DNA of 64,000 nt from Colwellia maritima. Lineage in GTDB: Bacteria > Pseudomonadota > Gammaproteobacteria > Enterobacterales > Alteromonadaceae. Made by a program: the position numbers and the translations under genes. The stretch is taken from the NCBI RefSeq assembly GCF_022669015.1, contig NZ_JAKKSL010000003.1:434001-498000 (forward strand), given 5' to 3'. Positions within the stretch are counted from its first letter, which is position 1; every line of letters starts with the position of its first letter. This document shows, in pieces, positions 21,005 through 31,895 of this stretch. The notes beneath the pieces were generated by a model that made no database searches, was not told where the DNA came from, and saw only the letters and a program-made list of their open reading frames with translations.

Positions 21005-23321
21005 ATGCTTTTTCTTCGACTATCCCTTATTTTCATCACCTTATTTTGTGTGGTATTTTCAGTATTTGCATCTGCTACTGAAAATAGCGAAACACACTCC
21101 GAATCAGCCGAATTCACTCAACAATGCGCAATTCCTGTTTTTTCGCCCATGATAAGTGATGCACCTCAGATCACAGATGATAGTATTAACATTACCTCCA
21201 AGTATGCGAGTATTGAAAAAGACCAAGTCGCCAATTTTAATGGTGGCGTAATACTGTTAGATAAAAGTCAAACAATCAAAGCCGATCAACTCGCTTTTGA
21301 TCGTTCATTAATGACCTTTAATGCGCAAGGTAATATACATTATCAGAACCAAAGTATTGATATTTTAGCCAGTGAACTTTACGCCAGTAAAAAAGATAAA
21401 AAAAGTACCATGCTTGATGCCGCCTATCAATTATATGGTAATCCTGGTCATGGAAGTGCTGATCAATTAGAAATTAGTGCCCAAAAAGGTTTAAGTTTAC
21501 TCGATTCTACATTTACCACCTGTATTGGTGAAAACCCCGACTGGCAAATAAAAGCATCCGAAATAATAATATCAGCCGACGGTAGCGAAGGTGAAGCTTA
21601 TCATGCACAAGTTAGATTATTTGATACCCCCATACTGTATTTACCCTACTTTACTTTCCCTGTATCTAAACAAAGAAAAAGTGGTTTTTTATACCCTAAA
21701 ATTGGTAGTTCTAGTAACTCGGGGGTAGAAATTGAAATCCCTTATTATTGGAATATTGCACCCAATATAGACGCAACAATAACGCCACATTATATGTCTA
21801 AACGTGGTACTCAACTAAAAACAGAACTACGGTATTTGTCAGGGTTGCAAAATGGCAGTATTAATTTTGAATACTTAAACAAAGATAATGAACTAAGCGC
21901 TAATAGTGATGCACGTTACTTAACTAGATTTCAACATGTGGGAACTTTTTCTGATAATTTCCGAGCCTATGTTGATTACACCACAATAAGTGATGACAAT
22001 TATTTAATTGACATTGGGTCTAACCAATACAATGCAAATGATGCCTATTTATACCAAGTTGGTGAGTTAGCTTATTTTGGTGAACAATGGCAAACCACCA
22101 TAAAATTACAAGATTTTGAAGTACTCGGTAATCATCAATCAAGTTATAAAACATTACCTCACGTTGAAATATCTGCCCAAGAGCCATTTAAGCTGTTTTC
22201 CCAACAAAATTTATCTGGTCAATTTGAATTTAATTCTGAATTAACCAGTTTTCAAGCTCAATCTGACGATCAAGTCAGTGCGAATCGTTATCATGTTGAA
22301 GCAGGGGTAAGTTTTCCTATCTCCACACCTGCTTGGTTTTTAACTTCTGAATTTAAGTTAATGCACACTTATTATCAACAAGATAATATTCAAGCCGGTA
22401 GCACATTGAGCGAAACAGTGAATCGTACTTTACCTAAAGTTCGGTTTCATGGGGGGATTAATTTTGATAGAAATATTAATTTATTTGATAATGACTATAC
22501 CCAAACAATAGAACCACAAATTCAATATTTGTACATTCCCGAAAAAAATCAAAGTAATATAGGTTTATACGATACAACCAAACTACAAGATGATTTTAAT
22601 GGTTTATTTAGAGATAAAAGCTTTAGTGGTTTAGATAGAGTTGCTAGCGCTAACCAATATACATGGGGTGTAACGAGTCGCGTTCTTGATCAATCTAACT
22701 TAGAAGTTTTTCGATTGAGCATCGGTCGCATACAATATTTATCCACCAGCAACACAGTTGATGCTTTATTTGAATCTAATAATAACAATCTACAGTCTTC
22801 CGTGGCAGCGAGTTTGTTCTACCGTTTAAATCATAAGTGGCAAATCAGTAGCGATATACAATACAATACAGATGAGAGCTTCACGAATAAGAGCCAAGCA
22901 GCCGTTAATTATCAAATTGATAAATATAATTCAGTTCAATTGAACCATAGGTATGCTCGTAATGTCTCAGATAGTAGTTTAGAACAAATGTCATTACTCG
23001 CAAACTTTGCAATTAATAAAGACTGGGCTTTTGTAGGACGCTTAACGCAAGATTTAAAGGAGCAACGCAGCATAGAAAGTTATCTTTGGAATACAATTTG
23101 AAAGTTGCTGTTGGGCTATACGTATTGCCTATCATAGACATATAAATTCAAACTTAAGCGATAATGATTTTAACGACGAAAACCGTGATGATTTTAATAG
23201 TGGCTTTGAGTTACAGTTCATCATCAAGGGGCTCAATGGTAATCAGAAGACTATTGGCACACAAGATATGTTTAATTCAAGTATTTTTGGCTATAAGCGC
23301 CCATACTATTTACAAAATTAA
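21005..23321 (+). CDS. lptD: LPS-assembly outer membrane protein LptD, frame broken near 23086
   Basis: About 772 residues when rejoined. A signal peptide ([21 protein letters not shown]) precedes an OstA/LptA-like periplasmic domain (about 60-210) and a large beta-barrel. It has the four expected cysteines: one in QQCAIPVF, one in [10 protein letters not shown], and a vicinal pair in [14 protein letters not shown]. The pair appears only if one T is removed from TCTTTGG at 23083-23089; without this the protein would stop at 23101. Role: with LptE it inserts LPS into the outer leaflet, and it is a SurA client. surA starts 45 bases downstream. Essential in LPS-bearing relatives. Confidence 0.94.
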
Positions 23322-23366
23322 ACATAAAATAATTAATAATATTCCATAAACAAGATGTAATAATTC

Positions 23367-24677
23367 ATGAAAAAATTAGTGAGCACTTTACTTAACACAT
23401 TACTACTAACCAGTTTATTTTATACTGGGTTTCACACTATCGTACACGCCGAAGAAAAACAAATTGATAAGGTTGCTGCAATTGTCAATGAGGGCGTAGT
23501 GCTCGAATCTGAAGTACAAGATCTTCTCATTAACATAAAAAGACAGGCTGAAAAAAACGATCAGTCACTCCCCTCAGATAAAGCGTTACGCACGCAAGTA
23601 ATGGATAAGTTAATTAACGATAGCTTACTGCTACAAATTGGTGAGCGCATGGGGATACAAGTCAGTGATGCTCAGTTAGACCAAACGATTACCAATATGG
23701 CAAAAGAAAACAACCTCACTTTATCTCAATTTAGACAAGCACTGATAAAAGATGGTGAAGATTATGAAAAGTATAGAGAGAATGTTCGTGTTGAGTTGAT
23801 TTCTGGTGAAGTTAGCCGTAATAGCGTTCAACGCCGTATTTATATTTCACCACAAGAAGTCTCCAATTTATTAGATTTAATGAAAGAGCAAACAAATAAT
23901 AATGTTGAATACCACTTGGGTCATATACTTATTGAATTTCCTGCCAATGCAACACAAGCAGACTTAACAGCAAGTAAAGACCGTGCCGATAAAGTTATAG
24001 AATTGCTAAACTCTGGCTCTGATTTTAAGAAAATAGCAATAGCTTCATCAGGCGGTGCAAATGCACTTGAAGGTGGTGATTTAGGTTGGAAAAACATTAA
24101 TGAAATGCCAACACTTTTTTCTGAACTAATCGATGGTAAAGACAAAGGTACTGTCGTTGGCCCAATTCGTACGGGTTTAGGTTTTAGTATTGTCAAGGTG
24201 CTTGATATTCGTGGTCGCCAAGTAGTTGAAGTTGAAGAAGTATTAGCCGCCCATATTTTAATCAAACCGTCAATTATTTTAAGTGAAGCTAAAGCTGAAG
24301 CCCAACTACAAGGAATGCCGGACAAAATTGAAGCAGGAGAAGCTAACTTTGCCGATCTTGCTAAAGAGTTTTCTGAAGGTCCTACATCCGTGAGAGGCGG
24401 GGATTTAGGTTGGGCGGACCCAAATAACTACGATCCTGCATTTAAAGAAGCCCTTGCAACAATGAAAATTGGAGAATACCACAAACCATTTCGTTCTTCA
24501 TTTGGTCGGCACATCATTCAATTAAATGACCGTCGCATGGTTGATGCAACATCACAAATGAATCAAAGACGTGCTTATCAAATACTTCACAATCGTAAAT
24601 TTGGTCTTGAAAGTGCTCGATGGATCAAAGAAACTCGTGATGAAGCTTACATAGAAATTTTTGAACAGGATAAATAA
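23367..24677 (+). CDS. surA: Periplasmic chaperone and peptidyl-prolyl isomerase SurA
   Basis: Intact, 436 residues, normal SurA length. A signal peptide ends near FHTIVHA; the N-terminal chaperone domain starts IDKVAAIVNEGVVLESEV. Two parvulin domains follow: YHLGHILIEFP to GFSIVKV, and AAHILIKPS to GRHIIQLNDRR. Role: folds outer-membrane proteins, including LptD, on their way to the Bam complex. It lies between lptD and pdxA, with 2 bases to the pdxA ATG, so it is clearly in one operon. Confidence 0.96.
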   Translation: MKKLVSTLLNTLLLTSLFYTGFHTIVHAEEKQIDKVAAIVNEGVVLESEVQDLLINIKRQAEKNDQSLPSDKALRTQVMDKLINDSLLLQIGERMGIQVSDAQLDQTITNMAKENNLTLSQFRQALIKDGEDYEKYRENVRVELISGEVSRNSVQRRIYISPQEVSNLLDLMKEQTNNNVEYHLGHILIEFPANATQADLTASKDRADKVIELLNSGSDFKKIAIASSGGANALEGGDLGWKNINEMPTLFSELIDGKDKGTVVGPIRTGLGFSIVKVLDIRGRQVVEVEEVLAAHILIKPSIILSEAKAEAQLQGMPDKIEAGEANFADLAKEFSEGPTSVRGGDLGWADPNNYDPAFKEALATMKIGEYHKPFRSSFGRHIIQLNDRRMVDATSQMNQRRAYQILHNRKFGLESARWIKETRDEAYIEIFEQDK

Positions 24678-24679
24678 TT

Positions 24680-25668
24680 ATGACTAAACGTGTTGCTATT
24701 ACGCCTGGCGAACCTCCGGTATCGGCCCTGATTTAGTTATTACAATCGCGCAGCAGTCTTGGCCTGTAGAACTTGTTGTTGTGGCGTCTAAAGCCCTAAT
24801 AACAAATCGTGCCAAACAATTAAATTTACCCATTACGCTGATAGACTACGATCCTAATGAGCAAGCGCGTCCACAGGCAAAAAATACCTTAACGATACTT
24901 GACGTACCGTTAGCTCAACCAACAGTTCCTGGCATCCTTGATGTGAACAATGGCGTTTATGTTGTCGAAACACTCAAAGTAGCCAGTGATAAAAATATAT
25001 CAGGTGAATTTGATGCTGTCGTCACCGGCCCCGTAAACAAAGGCTTAATCAATAAAGCAGGTGTACCTTTTAGTGGACATACTGAGTTTTTTGCCCACCA
25101 AGCAAATTGTTCCGATGTTGTGATGATGCTAGCAACTAAAGGTTTGCGCGTAGCACTAGTAACAACGCATATACCGTTAGCATATGTATCTAAAGCGATC
25201 ACTTTTGAAAGATTACAAAAAGTAACACGTATTCTTCACGAAGATTTGAAAACTAAGTTTGGCATTCAATCTCCAAAAATTTATGCCTGTGGCATTAACC
25301 CCCATGCAGGAGAAGATGGACACTTAGGTCGTGAAGAAATAGAAACAATGGAACCTGCTTTTGCCCGACTTAGAGAAGAAGGCATCAACATAATAGGTCC
25401 TTTACCTGCGGATACTATTTTTCAAGAAAAATACCTGAAAGATGCCGATGCAATTCTAAGTATGTATCATGATCAAGGCTTACCAGTATTGAAATATAAA
25501 GGCTTTGGTTCATCAGTAAATATTACGTTAGGTTTGCCTTTTATCCGTACATCAGTTGACCATGGCACCGCGTTAGAATTAGCAGGTACTGGAAATGCTG
25601 ATTCAGGCAGTATGATGGAAGCCATTAATAGTGCCATCTACTTAATAAATAATAGCGCCCCACATTAA
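24680..25668 (+). CDS. pdxA: 4-hydroxythreonine-4-phosphate dehydrogenase PdxA, frame broken near 24715
   Basis: About 330 residues when rejoined. ATG 24680 gives [12 protein letters not shown], then the frame breaks; adding the lost G in CCTCCGGT (read CCTGCCGGT) restores [14 protein letters not shown], the PdxA start. Metal-ligand histidines are seen in [17 protein letters not shown] and the HDQGLPVLK region, and VTGPVNKG is conserved. Role: NAD-dependent oxidation of 4-phosphohydroxy-L-threonine in pyridoxal phosphate synthesis. Part of the lptD-surA-pdxA-rsmA-apaH operon. Confidence 0.94.
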
Positions 25669-25705
25669 GTACATATGAGCATCGCCTGAACATTCGAGAA
25701 TATTT

Positions 25706-26594
25706 ATGAACAGTAAAACCCACTTAGGTCACCAAGCAAAAAAGCGCTTTGGTCAAAATTTTCTTCATAATGATGCTGTTATTAGTGACATTATCGATGT
25801 AATCAATCCTGAACCAGGTGAAAACTTAATTGAAATTGGTCCAGGTCTTGGTGCATTAACTGAGCCTGTAGTTGAACGAGCAAAAAAGTTATCCGTAGTA
25901 GAGTTAGACAGAGATCTTGCCCATAGATTACGCCATCACCCTTTTTTAGCACCGCATTTAACTATTTATGAAACCGATGCCTTAAATTTTGATTTTTCTC
26001 AACTAGTCAAAGAAGAAAACGGCATTGAAAACCCATTACGTATTTTTGGTAATTTACCTTATAATATTTCTACACCACTTATTTTTCACCTATTAACCTT
26101 TAAAGATAAGGTTAAAGATATGCATTTCATGCTACAAAAAGAAGTGGTTGAACGTATGGCATCGGGTCCAGATTGCAAAGCCTACGGCCGATTATCTATT
26201 ATGACTCAATACCAATGTCAAGTGTTCCCTGTCATGGAAATAGGTCCTGAAGCATTTAAACCCCCCAAAAGTTGACTCAGCTATTGTGCGTTTAATCCCT
26301 CATAAAGTGATTAAAAACCCAGTCAAAGATATTAATGCTTTGAATACGGTTTGTTTAGCAGCCTTCAATCAACGAAGAAAAACCATTCGAAACAGTTTTA
26401 AAAAGTTAATGAGTGAAGAACAGTTAAGTAGTCTTGGTATCGACGCTAACTTACGCCCTGAAAATTTATGTCTTGATGATTATATTAAACTCGCCAATTT
26501 TATTGTAGAGAACCCTCCTCTTGAAGAAGTAGAAACACAACATAAAAAGCAATCGAGACGGGCACAAAGAAGAGCAGCAGAACAGCAAGACTGA
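25706..26594 (+). CDS. rsmA: 16S rRNA dimethyladenosine transferase RsmA (KsgA), frame broken near 26266
   Basis: About 296 residues when rejoined. It starts [21 protein letters not shown]; the SAM site is [14 protein letters not shown], motif IV is [11 protein letters not shown], and the C-terminal domain has [14 protein letters not shown]. The break is at the C6A4 tract 26261-26270; removing one base gives [15 protein letters not shown]. The C-terminus is extended by a basic, Gln-rich tail. Role: dimethylates A1518 and A1519 in 16S rRNA during late 30S assembly. Confidence 0.95.
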
Positions 26595-26653
26595 TTAACG
26601 CGAAACATTGTAAACGAAATGCTCAGGTAACAGTTAAGGAGAATATTGGTGAT

Positions 26654-27516
26654 ATGGCTATTTATTTAGTTGGTGACATTCAAGGCTGTTACAGAGAACT
26701 AAAAGCACTCTTAAAGCAAGTAGCTTTTAACCCCACATTAGACCAATTATATTTAGCCGGCGATCTCGTTGCCAGAGGCCCTGACTCCTTAGCGACTTTA
26801 CGATTTGTTAAGTCGCTCCATCAATCAGCCAAAGTGGTGCTAGGTAATCACGATCTTCATTTACTCTCGGTTTACGCGGGATTAAAAAAGTCAAAAAACA
26901 AGATCAGCTTGACGAATTACTAGCCGCAGAAGACATTGAAGACCTAATGACTTGGTTAGCTCAACAACCTTTATTGCAACAAATTGGGCAAGACAATGCT
27001 TACATGAGCCACGCGGGAATACCACCGCAGTGGGATTTACAACAAGCAATTGAACAAGCAAACTTTGCAAATGTACGACTAAGTTCTCCAGATAGAAACC
27101 ATTGGCTTGCAGCCATGTACGGAGAAAAGCCTGATGATTGGCAACAAGTAAAGACCGAAGAAGATAAGTTTCGTTATACTGTTAACGCGTTTACTAGAAT
27201 GCGTTACTGCTTTGAGGATAAACGATTAGAATTTGCAAACAAATCATCCCCTGACGCACTCAAATCGAACAGTCAGCCTGCCCCACATATACAACCTTGG
27301 TTTGAATTATCTCCAACAATTACTCAAACAACTTGGGTTTTTGGTCACTGGGCCGCCCTGATGGGACATTGCTCTGTACCCAATATTTACGCCCTAGATA
27401 CTGGTTGTGTGTGGGGAAATCACTTAACTTTATTACGTTGGCATGATAAAAAAACATTTACTGAACCTTCCCATAAACGAGGGATTCAAACTAAACAGTT
27501 AAAATTAAACAATTAA
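26654..27516 (+). CDS. apaH: Symmetrical bis(5'-nucleosyl)-tetraphosphatase ApaH, frame broken near 26886
   Basis: About 287 residues when rejoined. Metallophosphatase motifs are [40 protein letters not shown] and [10 protein letters not shown]. The break lies in the A-run at 26884-26889, where one more A restores [13 protein letters not shown]. Role: splits Ap4A into two ADP, linking it to stress responses and RNA cap removal. apaG, usually between rsmA and apaH, is absent: only 59 bases lie between the genes, with a GGAG Shine-Dalgarno. Last gene of the operon. Confidence 0.94.
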
Positions 27517-27785
27517 TACTAAATATAGATGAAAAAAATATGTAGCTTGATATACTAAATTATTAAGGTTTATTATCAATAGGTCTTAATATAATAATAA
27601 ACAAGGAAGAGTGAGAAGATCACCTAAAGCAAACTAGGCTTTGCCAAAGGATTTTATACGGATATAGTGTTACTGAGAATATACTAAAAATAATAAAATA
27701 AACTAACATATGAGAATGATGACTTAGTCCCTTAACTTCACTGTTCTTTAACGCAAAAATTGGTTCAAATTAATCGGTGGTATCT

Positions 27786-29804
27786 ATGAATTTTACTGTA
27801 GCAATGAAAATAATCGGTGGTTTTGCCATCATTTCAATTCTACTCATTATAACTAGCGTAATTTCGCTGTTTAACTTAAACACAATCAGCGAATCAACTA
27901 GCCAAGACAAAGTCAATTAGCCATTCCAACATTAAAAGCAAGTAATAAACTAGCCTTAGAATTAGGTCAAATGACAAATACAACGCTAGAAGGCTTTTAC
28001 CAGTCTGACGTTACTTTGCTAACACAAAATTTAACAAATTATAATGCGATAGCCGAACAGTTTATTCCTGAATTTAAGGAATTAAAAAGCTTAGTCCAAA
28101 CAGAAACCGTCTTAATTAGTAACTTAAATAAAGTCACTGATGTTTTTACTGCTTTCAATGACGCCGCCGTCACTGTGTTTGAAAGTAGAAAAAAATCAAT
28201 TGAACAGAAAACCAGTTTAAAAGAAAAAGTGAGCAACTTAGAAGAACAAGCAGACGATGCCGTTACTTTATTACTTGATTTAGCCGACCATCGTTTAGCC
28301 GAAAGTAAACTACAACGTGCTATCAGCTTGAGTGAGCAGTTAGAGAATCAATTAAATGCTATTGTGACTTCTTCTTTAGAGTATAGCGACACCTTATCAG
28401 ACAGTACGGCAGAGTTGATAGAAAGTGAAATATCGTTCAGTTTGCAAAGTGCGCAAACGTCAGTTAATGAGATTATTGCTGAATTAACGATGAACGATAT
28501 TGAAAGTATCGCGAATGAATTATCTGAGTCTTTTACGAGTATTGAAGTCTTACTGTCATCAGATCAAGGCATTTTATTTCATAAGAGAGCACAATTAGCC
28601 GCTAACCAACAAGCTAAAGCGAAGTTAAAAGCAGTTAAAGAGTTCGCGCATCAAGCAAATAAAATATTAGAAAAACAAGTCGACTTGGCTAACCAAGCCA
28701 CCCTTGCTTCAAGTGAGCTTGTTAAAAATTCAGTTTCGAGTGGTAATAATAAAACCATTATTATTGCTATCATCTCAATCATTATTGCTATTACGATTGC
28801 CCGTTTGACACTAATTAGTATTACTCGTCCTCTTAGCCGTGTTAACGATATGCTAAATATTGTTGCTTCAGGTGATCTATCACGTAAATTAGATGAAAGT
28901 GGTAAAGATGAATTTGCACAGTTATCTAAAAACTGTAATTTACTCATTGATAGCTTGCGTACCTTGATTGAAAGCATAGTCAACCGTTCTTCACAACTTG
29001 CCGCCGCAGCAGAACAAACATCAACTGTTACCGCAGAAAGTACGATAGCAATTGAGGAACAACGTAACCAAGTAGAACAAGCGGCTTCTGCAACGACTGA
29101 AATGAGCAGTACAGCTCAAAGTGTATTATCTAGCGCAAATGATGCGCTTGGCGAAATCAAGCACGCTGATGATGAGGCTGAGCGAGTTAAATTAATTTCT
29201 GGGCGCAACCGTCACACTATAGAACAACTGGCACAAGAAGTAGATTCTGCAGCCCAAGTAATCAACCAACTACAACAAGATAGCGCTTCTATTGGTAGTA
29301 TACTTGATACTATTCGAGGTATTGCAGATCAAACTAATTTACTTGCATTAAATGCAGCGATTGAAGCGGCTCGTCCGGTGAACAAGGTCGTGGTTTTGCC
29401 GTCGTTGCCGATGAGGTGAGAACGTTAGCAAGCAGAACTCAAGAGTCAACGTCTGAAATCCAGACAATGATTGAATCACTGCAAACAGGTGCAGGTAAAG
29501 CCGTTACCGTTATGGATCCGGCAAATTAAAAGCAAGTGATTGTGTTGCACAATCAGAAGAAGCAGATAAAGCGCTAGAAACTATTACACATGCCGTACAT
29601 GAAGCATTTGATCGTAGCTCACAAATTGCAAGTGCAGCTGAAGAACAAAGTGTGGTAGCACATGAAATCAGTGAAAACCTTGAATCTATCGTTGCTATTG
29701 CTGAGCAAACTACGGCAGGTTCAAAACAAACAGCGGAATCAAGCAGTGAAGTAGCTCGACTTTCGGAAGAATTACAACAATCTGTCCAAGAATTTAAATT
29801 ATAA
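27786..29804 (+). CDS. Methyl-accepting chemotaxis protein, frame broken three times
   Basis: About 673 residues when rejoined. ATG 27786 opens [24 protein letters not shown], the first membrane helix. A long helical periplasmic part (to about residue 320) is followed by a second helix ([18 protein letters not shown]), a HAMP domain ([25 protein letters not shown]), and the signalling hairpin with [19 protein letters not shown]. Breaks: 27900-27915 (error unclear), 29375 (CGTCCGGT, needs G before CCGG, restoring [20 protein letters not shown]) and 29517 (GATCCGGC, needs G, restoring VMDAGKLKAS). No ligand can be inferred. The 269-base gap before it shows no gene. Confidence 0.92.
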
Positions 29805-29813
29805 AAACAACTT

Positions 29814-29884
29814 ATACTAGTTTCATTAATGAAGTGATTTATTTTAGCAAGTAGAAATGATCACATAGTTAGTGAGGTTGGTAT
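29814..29884. repeat. Dispersed ATACCAA-ended repeat, copy 2
   Basis: A 71-base element opening ATACTAGTTTCATTAAT and closing AGTGAGGTTGGTAT, with GCAAGTAGAAATGATCACAT inside. It lies directly after the chemoreceptor stop and just before its terminator, so it is probably transcribed in the 3' leader-out region. It is the shortest of the three copies and lacks the inner inverted repeat of copy 1. Confidence 0.75.
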
Positions 29885-29887
29885 TAA

Positions 29888-29926
29888 TAAAAAGCCTGCT
29901 TTTTTTATGAAAAGCAGGCTTTTTTA
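29888..29926 (+). terminator. Rho-independent terminator after the chemoreceptor gene
   Basis: A stem AAAAGCCTGCTTT pairs with AAAGCAGGCTTTT around a short T-rich loop, followed by a T-tract (TTTTTT). The A-tract before the stem makes it usable in both directions, so it may also serve the convergent TPR-sulfotransferase gene. Confidence 0.9.
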
Positions 29927-30001
29927 TATTCACAAAAAATCAATTATTATATCAAGACCGTTATTTCCCACTCAGCAAGAATAAATTTAATAGAATTTGT
30001 A

Positions 30002-31486
30002 TTAAGATAATTCATTAAAACAACTAGGGAGATACTCTTCGTAAGGTTTCCAAGTAGTTTTGATTTTTTTATTTAATCCATTTCTAAGCTGAATATCACT
30101 TAACGTATTAATATGCCTTGACTCGTTAGCAAAATCTAAACACGCATTTTCAAAGTCTAATGAGCAAAAATCAAGTAGTTCAGTTAAGGCTTCTTTAGGT
30201 TTGGCAACGAGACTTTCATAACTAATATGATGTATAAACTCTGGTAGCACATTATGCCAATGCAGCATTACTTGTCGATAGTACCTATGGTATTTAGCTA
30301 TTTCCGTTAATGAACAAAAATAAGGTTCAGGTGCATCAAAATGGTTGGTAAAAATAGACCAACTGACTGACTTTACATCACGTGAAATGTGAATAACTTT
30401 CGCTTGAGGAAAAAGCATTCTAATCAAACCAATAGACTGATAATTAGCCGGCATTTTATCTATAATAAATTTTGCACTAGGTGCTAATGCTTGCATATTC
30501 GATAAATAATGTTCCCCTAACGTTTCACATTGTTTTACGCTGAGTTGCTGACATCCCTGAGGGAATTCTTGCTTCGTTAATTGAAAAATGCCTTGTGCAA
30601 TATCACCCGCTAAAAAAGGTAGCTCTCCTGCAGAGCTAATTTCACTGTGGCTAATTAGCATTTGTTCTAATAAGGTCGATCCTGAACGTGGCTGCCCCAC
30701 GATGAATATCGGAGTCAATTTCGATTTATTTACAGCTTGAGAGCTTAGAGTTCGAGAATTTTCTAACTGATTTTGTTTGATTTTTTTAATAAAGTCAGAT
30801 GAAAAAGTGTTTATTAACAAAGCAAAGTAGTCAGCCATATCAGCGACTGAAAAGCTTACTTGTGAAACTTGCAGTGAATTAGCTTGACTATAATGGTGAA
30901 AAGCTTGCTTATAGTCTTTTGTTTGATTAAATAATTGCGCGAAGGAATAATGAAGTAGAACCTGCTCTTGATGAGTAAATTGGGTTTTCGGGTCAATTAA
31001 TTTAGATAAAAAGGTCTGCGCATGCACATCTAATTCATTATGTATTTTTAAGCGCACTTTTAAACAAAACACACGAACATTACTCGAATCTATATCAAAA
31101 AGTTTATCTAAATAATTTTTAGCTTTCTCAACTTGATAAGATTGGGAATAAAATATGGCTAAAGCAAGTAAACTCGGACAATAGTCTTTTTTAATAGCAT
31201 AAGCGTTTAACAACGCTTGCTCTGCCTGCTCGAATCGTTGTAGCTTTTGACACGATTGAGCTAAAGATAGCCATAGTGGGGGGATGTTTTCTGATAATTG
31301 TACGCAACGACTAAAAATATCATAACTAGCTTGATAACTGTCGAGTGCAAGTGCAACTTTACCCAGGCCCCACAACGCGTCAAGATCATTAGGGTTTTGT
31401 TTCAGCAACTGCCGATATAGCTGTTCAGCTTGTTTAATTTGATTTTTTTGAAAAAATAGGTTTGCTTGAACGATTAAACTCATCAT
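30002..31486 (-). CDS. TPR repeat protein with C-terminal sulfotransferase domain
   Basis: Intact, 494 residues. Residues 1-230 hold TPR units (AEQLYRQLLKQNPNDLDALWGLGKVAL, then AEQALLNAYAIKK). Residues from about 255 form a sulfotransferase domain with the PAPS-binding loop FIVGQPRSGSTLLEQ (about 264) and a 3'-phosphate site near VIHISRDVKSVSWS. Family knowledge: TPR-sulfotransferases of marine bacteria resemble tyrosylprotein sulfotransferases, but substrates are mostly unknown. There is no signal peptide or membrane segment, so it is cytoplasmic. It is monocistronic, with an 18-bp palindrome 65-82 bases before the start. Confidence 0.88.
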   Translation of the reverse strand: MMSLIVQANLFFQKNQIKQAEQLYRQLLKQNPNDLDALWGLGKVALALDSYQASYDIFSRCVQLSENIPPLWLSLAQSCQKLQRFEQAEQALLNAYAIKKDYCPSLLALAIFYSQSYQVEKAKNYLDKLFDIDSSNVRVFCLKVRLKIHNELDVHAQTFLSKLIDPKTQFTHQEQVLLHYSFAQLFNQTKDYKQAFHHYSQANSLQVSQVSFSVADMADYFALLINTFSSDFIKKIKQNQLENSRTLSSQAVNKSKLTPIFIVGQPRSGSTLLEQMLISHSEISSAGELPFLAGDIAQGIFQLTKQEFPQGCQQLSVKQCETLGEHYLSNMQALAPSAKFIIDKMPANYQSIGLIRMLFPQAKVIHISRDVKSVSWSIFTNHFDAPEPYFCSLTEIAKYHRYYRQVMLHWHNVLPEFIHHISYESLVAKPKEALTELLDFCSLDFENACLDFANESRHINTLSDIQLRNGLNKKIKTTWKPYEEYLPSCFNELS

Positions 31487-31550
31487 AACATTGTTTGTTT
31501 TTTTGCCTCATTTACCTAGTATAAATTATTTAAAGGAATGATATACAAAT

Positions 31551-31568
31551 AAACAACAGCTGTTGTTT
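31551..31568. promoter_or_regulatory. 18-bp perfect palindrome, possible operator
   Basis: AAACAACAG followed by its reverse complement CTGTTGTTT forms a perfect 18-bp palindrome, 65 bases before the TPR-sulfotransferase start and 117 bases before the cspA -35 box. Size and place suit a dimeric repressor site. No regulator is identified. The rest of the 31487-31684 gap shows no gene. Confidence 0.5.
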
Positions 31569-31684
31569 GAGGTATGATATGGTGGGTGTAAAACGACTAT
31601 AGCCTAGCCAACCATATGTAAACGCTATACCAACAAACAAACAGATATTATTTCAATAAAAAACTGAGCATGTGTATATTTCTA

Positions 31685-31712
31685 TTGACAATAACGTACA
31701 CCGATATATAAT
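31685..31712 (+). promoter_or_regulatory. Sigma-70 promoter of the cold-shock gene
   Basis: Perfect consensus boxes: TTGACA at 31685-31690 and TATAAT at 31707-31712, with a 16-base spacer. Transcription would start near 31719, giving a leader of about 177 bases before the cspA ATG. Confidence 0.85.
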
Positions 31713-31718
31713 GCAATT

Positions 31719-31895
31719 CGCTTGAAGTTAGTTTTATTTTTTTGTACACCATTTCGACGTTATATTAGTAGCTCGTCCTGATTTATAAGTAATAGCAACT
31801 TTTTTTAGCAAACCCGCTTTAATATTCTGTATGTAATTTGTATTACACTGAGCTTAAAGCACAATTACTCATAAATTTAAAATAGGATGACTATT
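31719..31895 (+). promoter_or_regulatory. Long 5' leader of the cold-shock gene
   Basis: About 177 bases lie between the inferred start site and the ATG, similar in length to the E. coli cspA leader, which refolds in the cold to expose its ribosome site. The leader is AT-rich with several short helices; an AGGATG Shine-Dalgarno-like stretch is at 31884-31889. No canonical cold-box match was seen. A thermosensor role is inferred from length and gene identity. Confidence 0.6.

Noticed and set aside
27517-27785. Cyclic-di-GMP riboswitch before the chemoreceptor gene
   Set aside because: AAAGCAAAC and GGCTTTGCC recall the GEMM motif, but the conserved tetraloop receptor and second helix order are not present.
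28651-28983. Long antisense reading frames in the chemoreceptor, surA, murA and mgtE genes
   Set aside because: They are mirror frames of strongly conserved coding sequence, have no ribosome sites and no recognisable domains.
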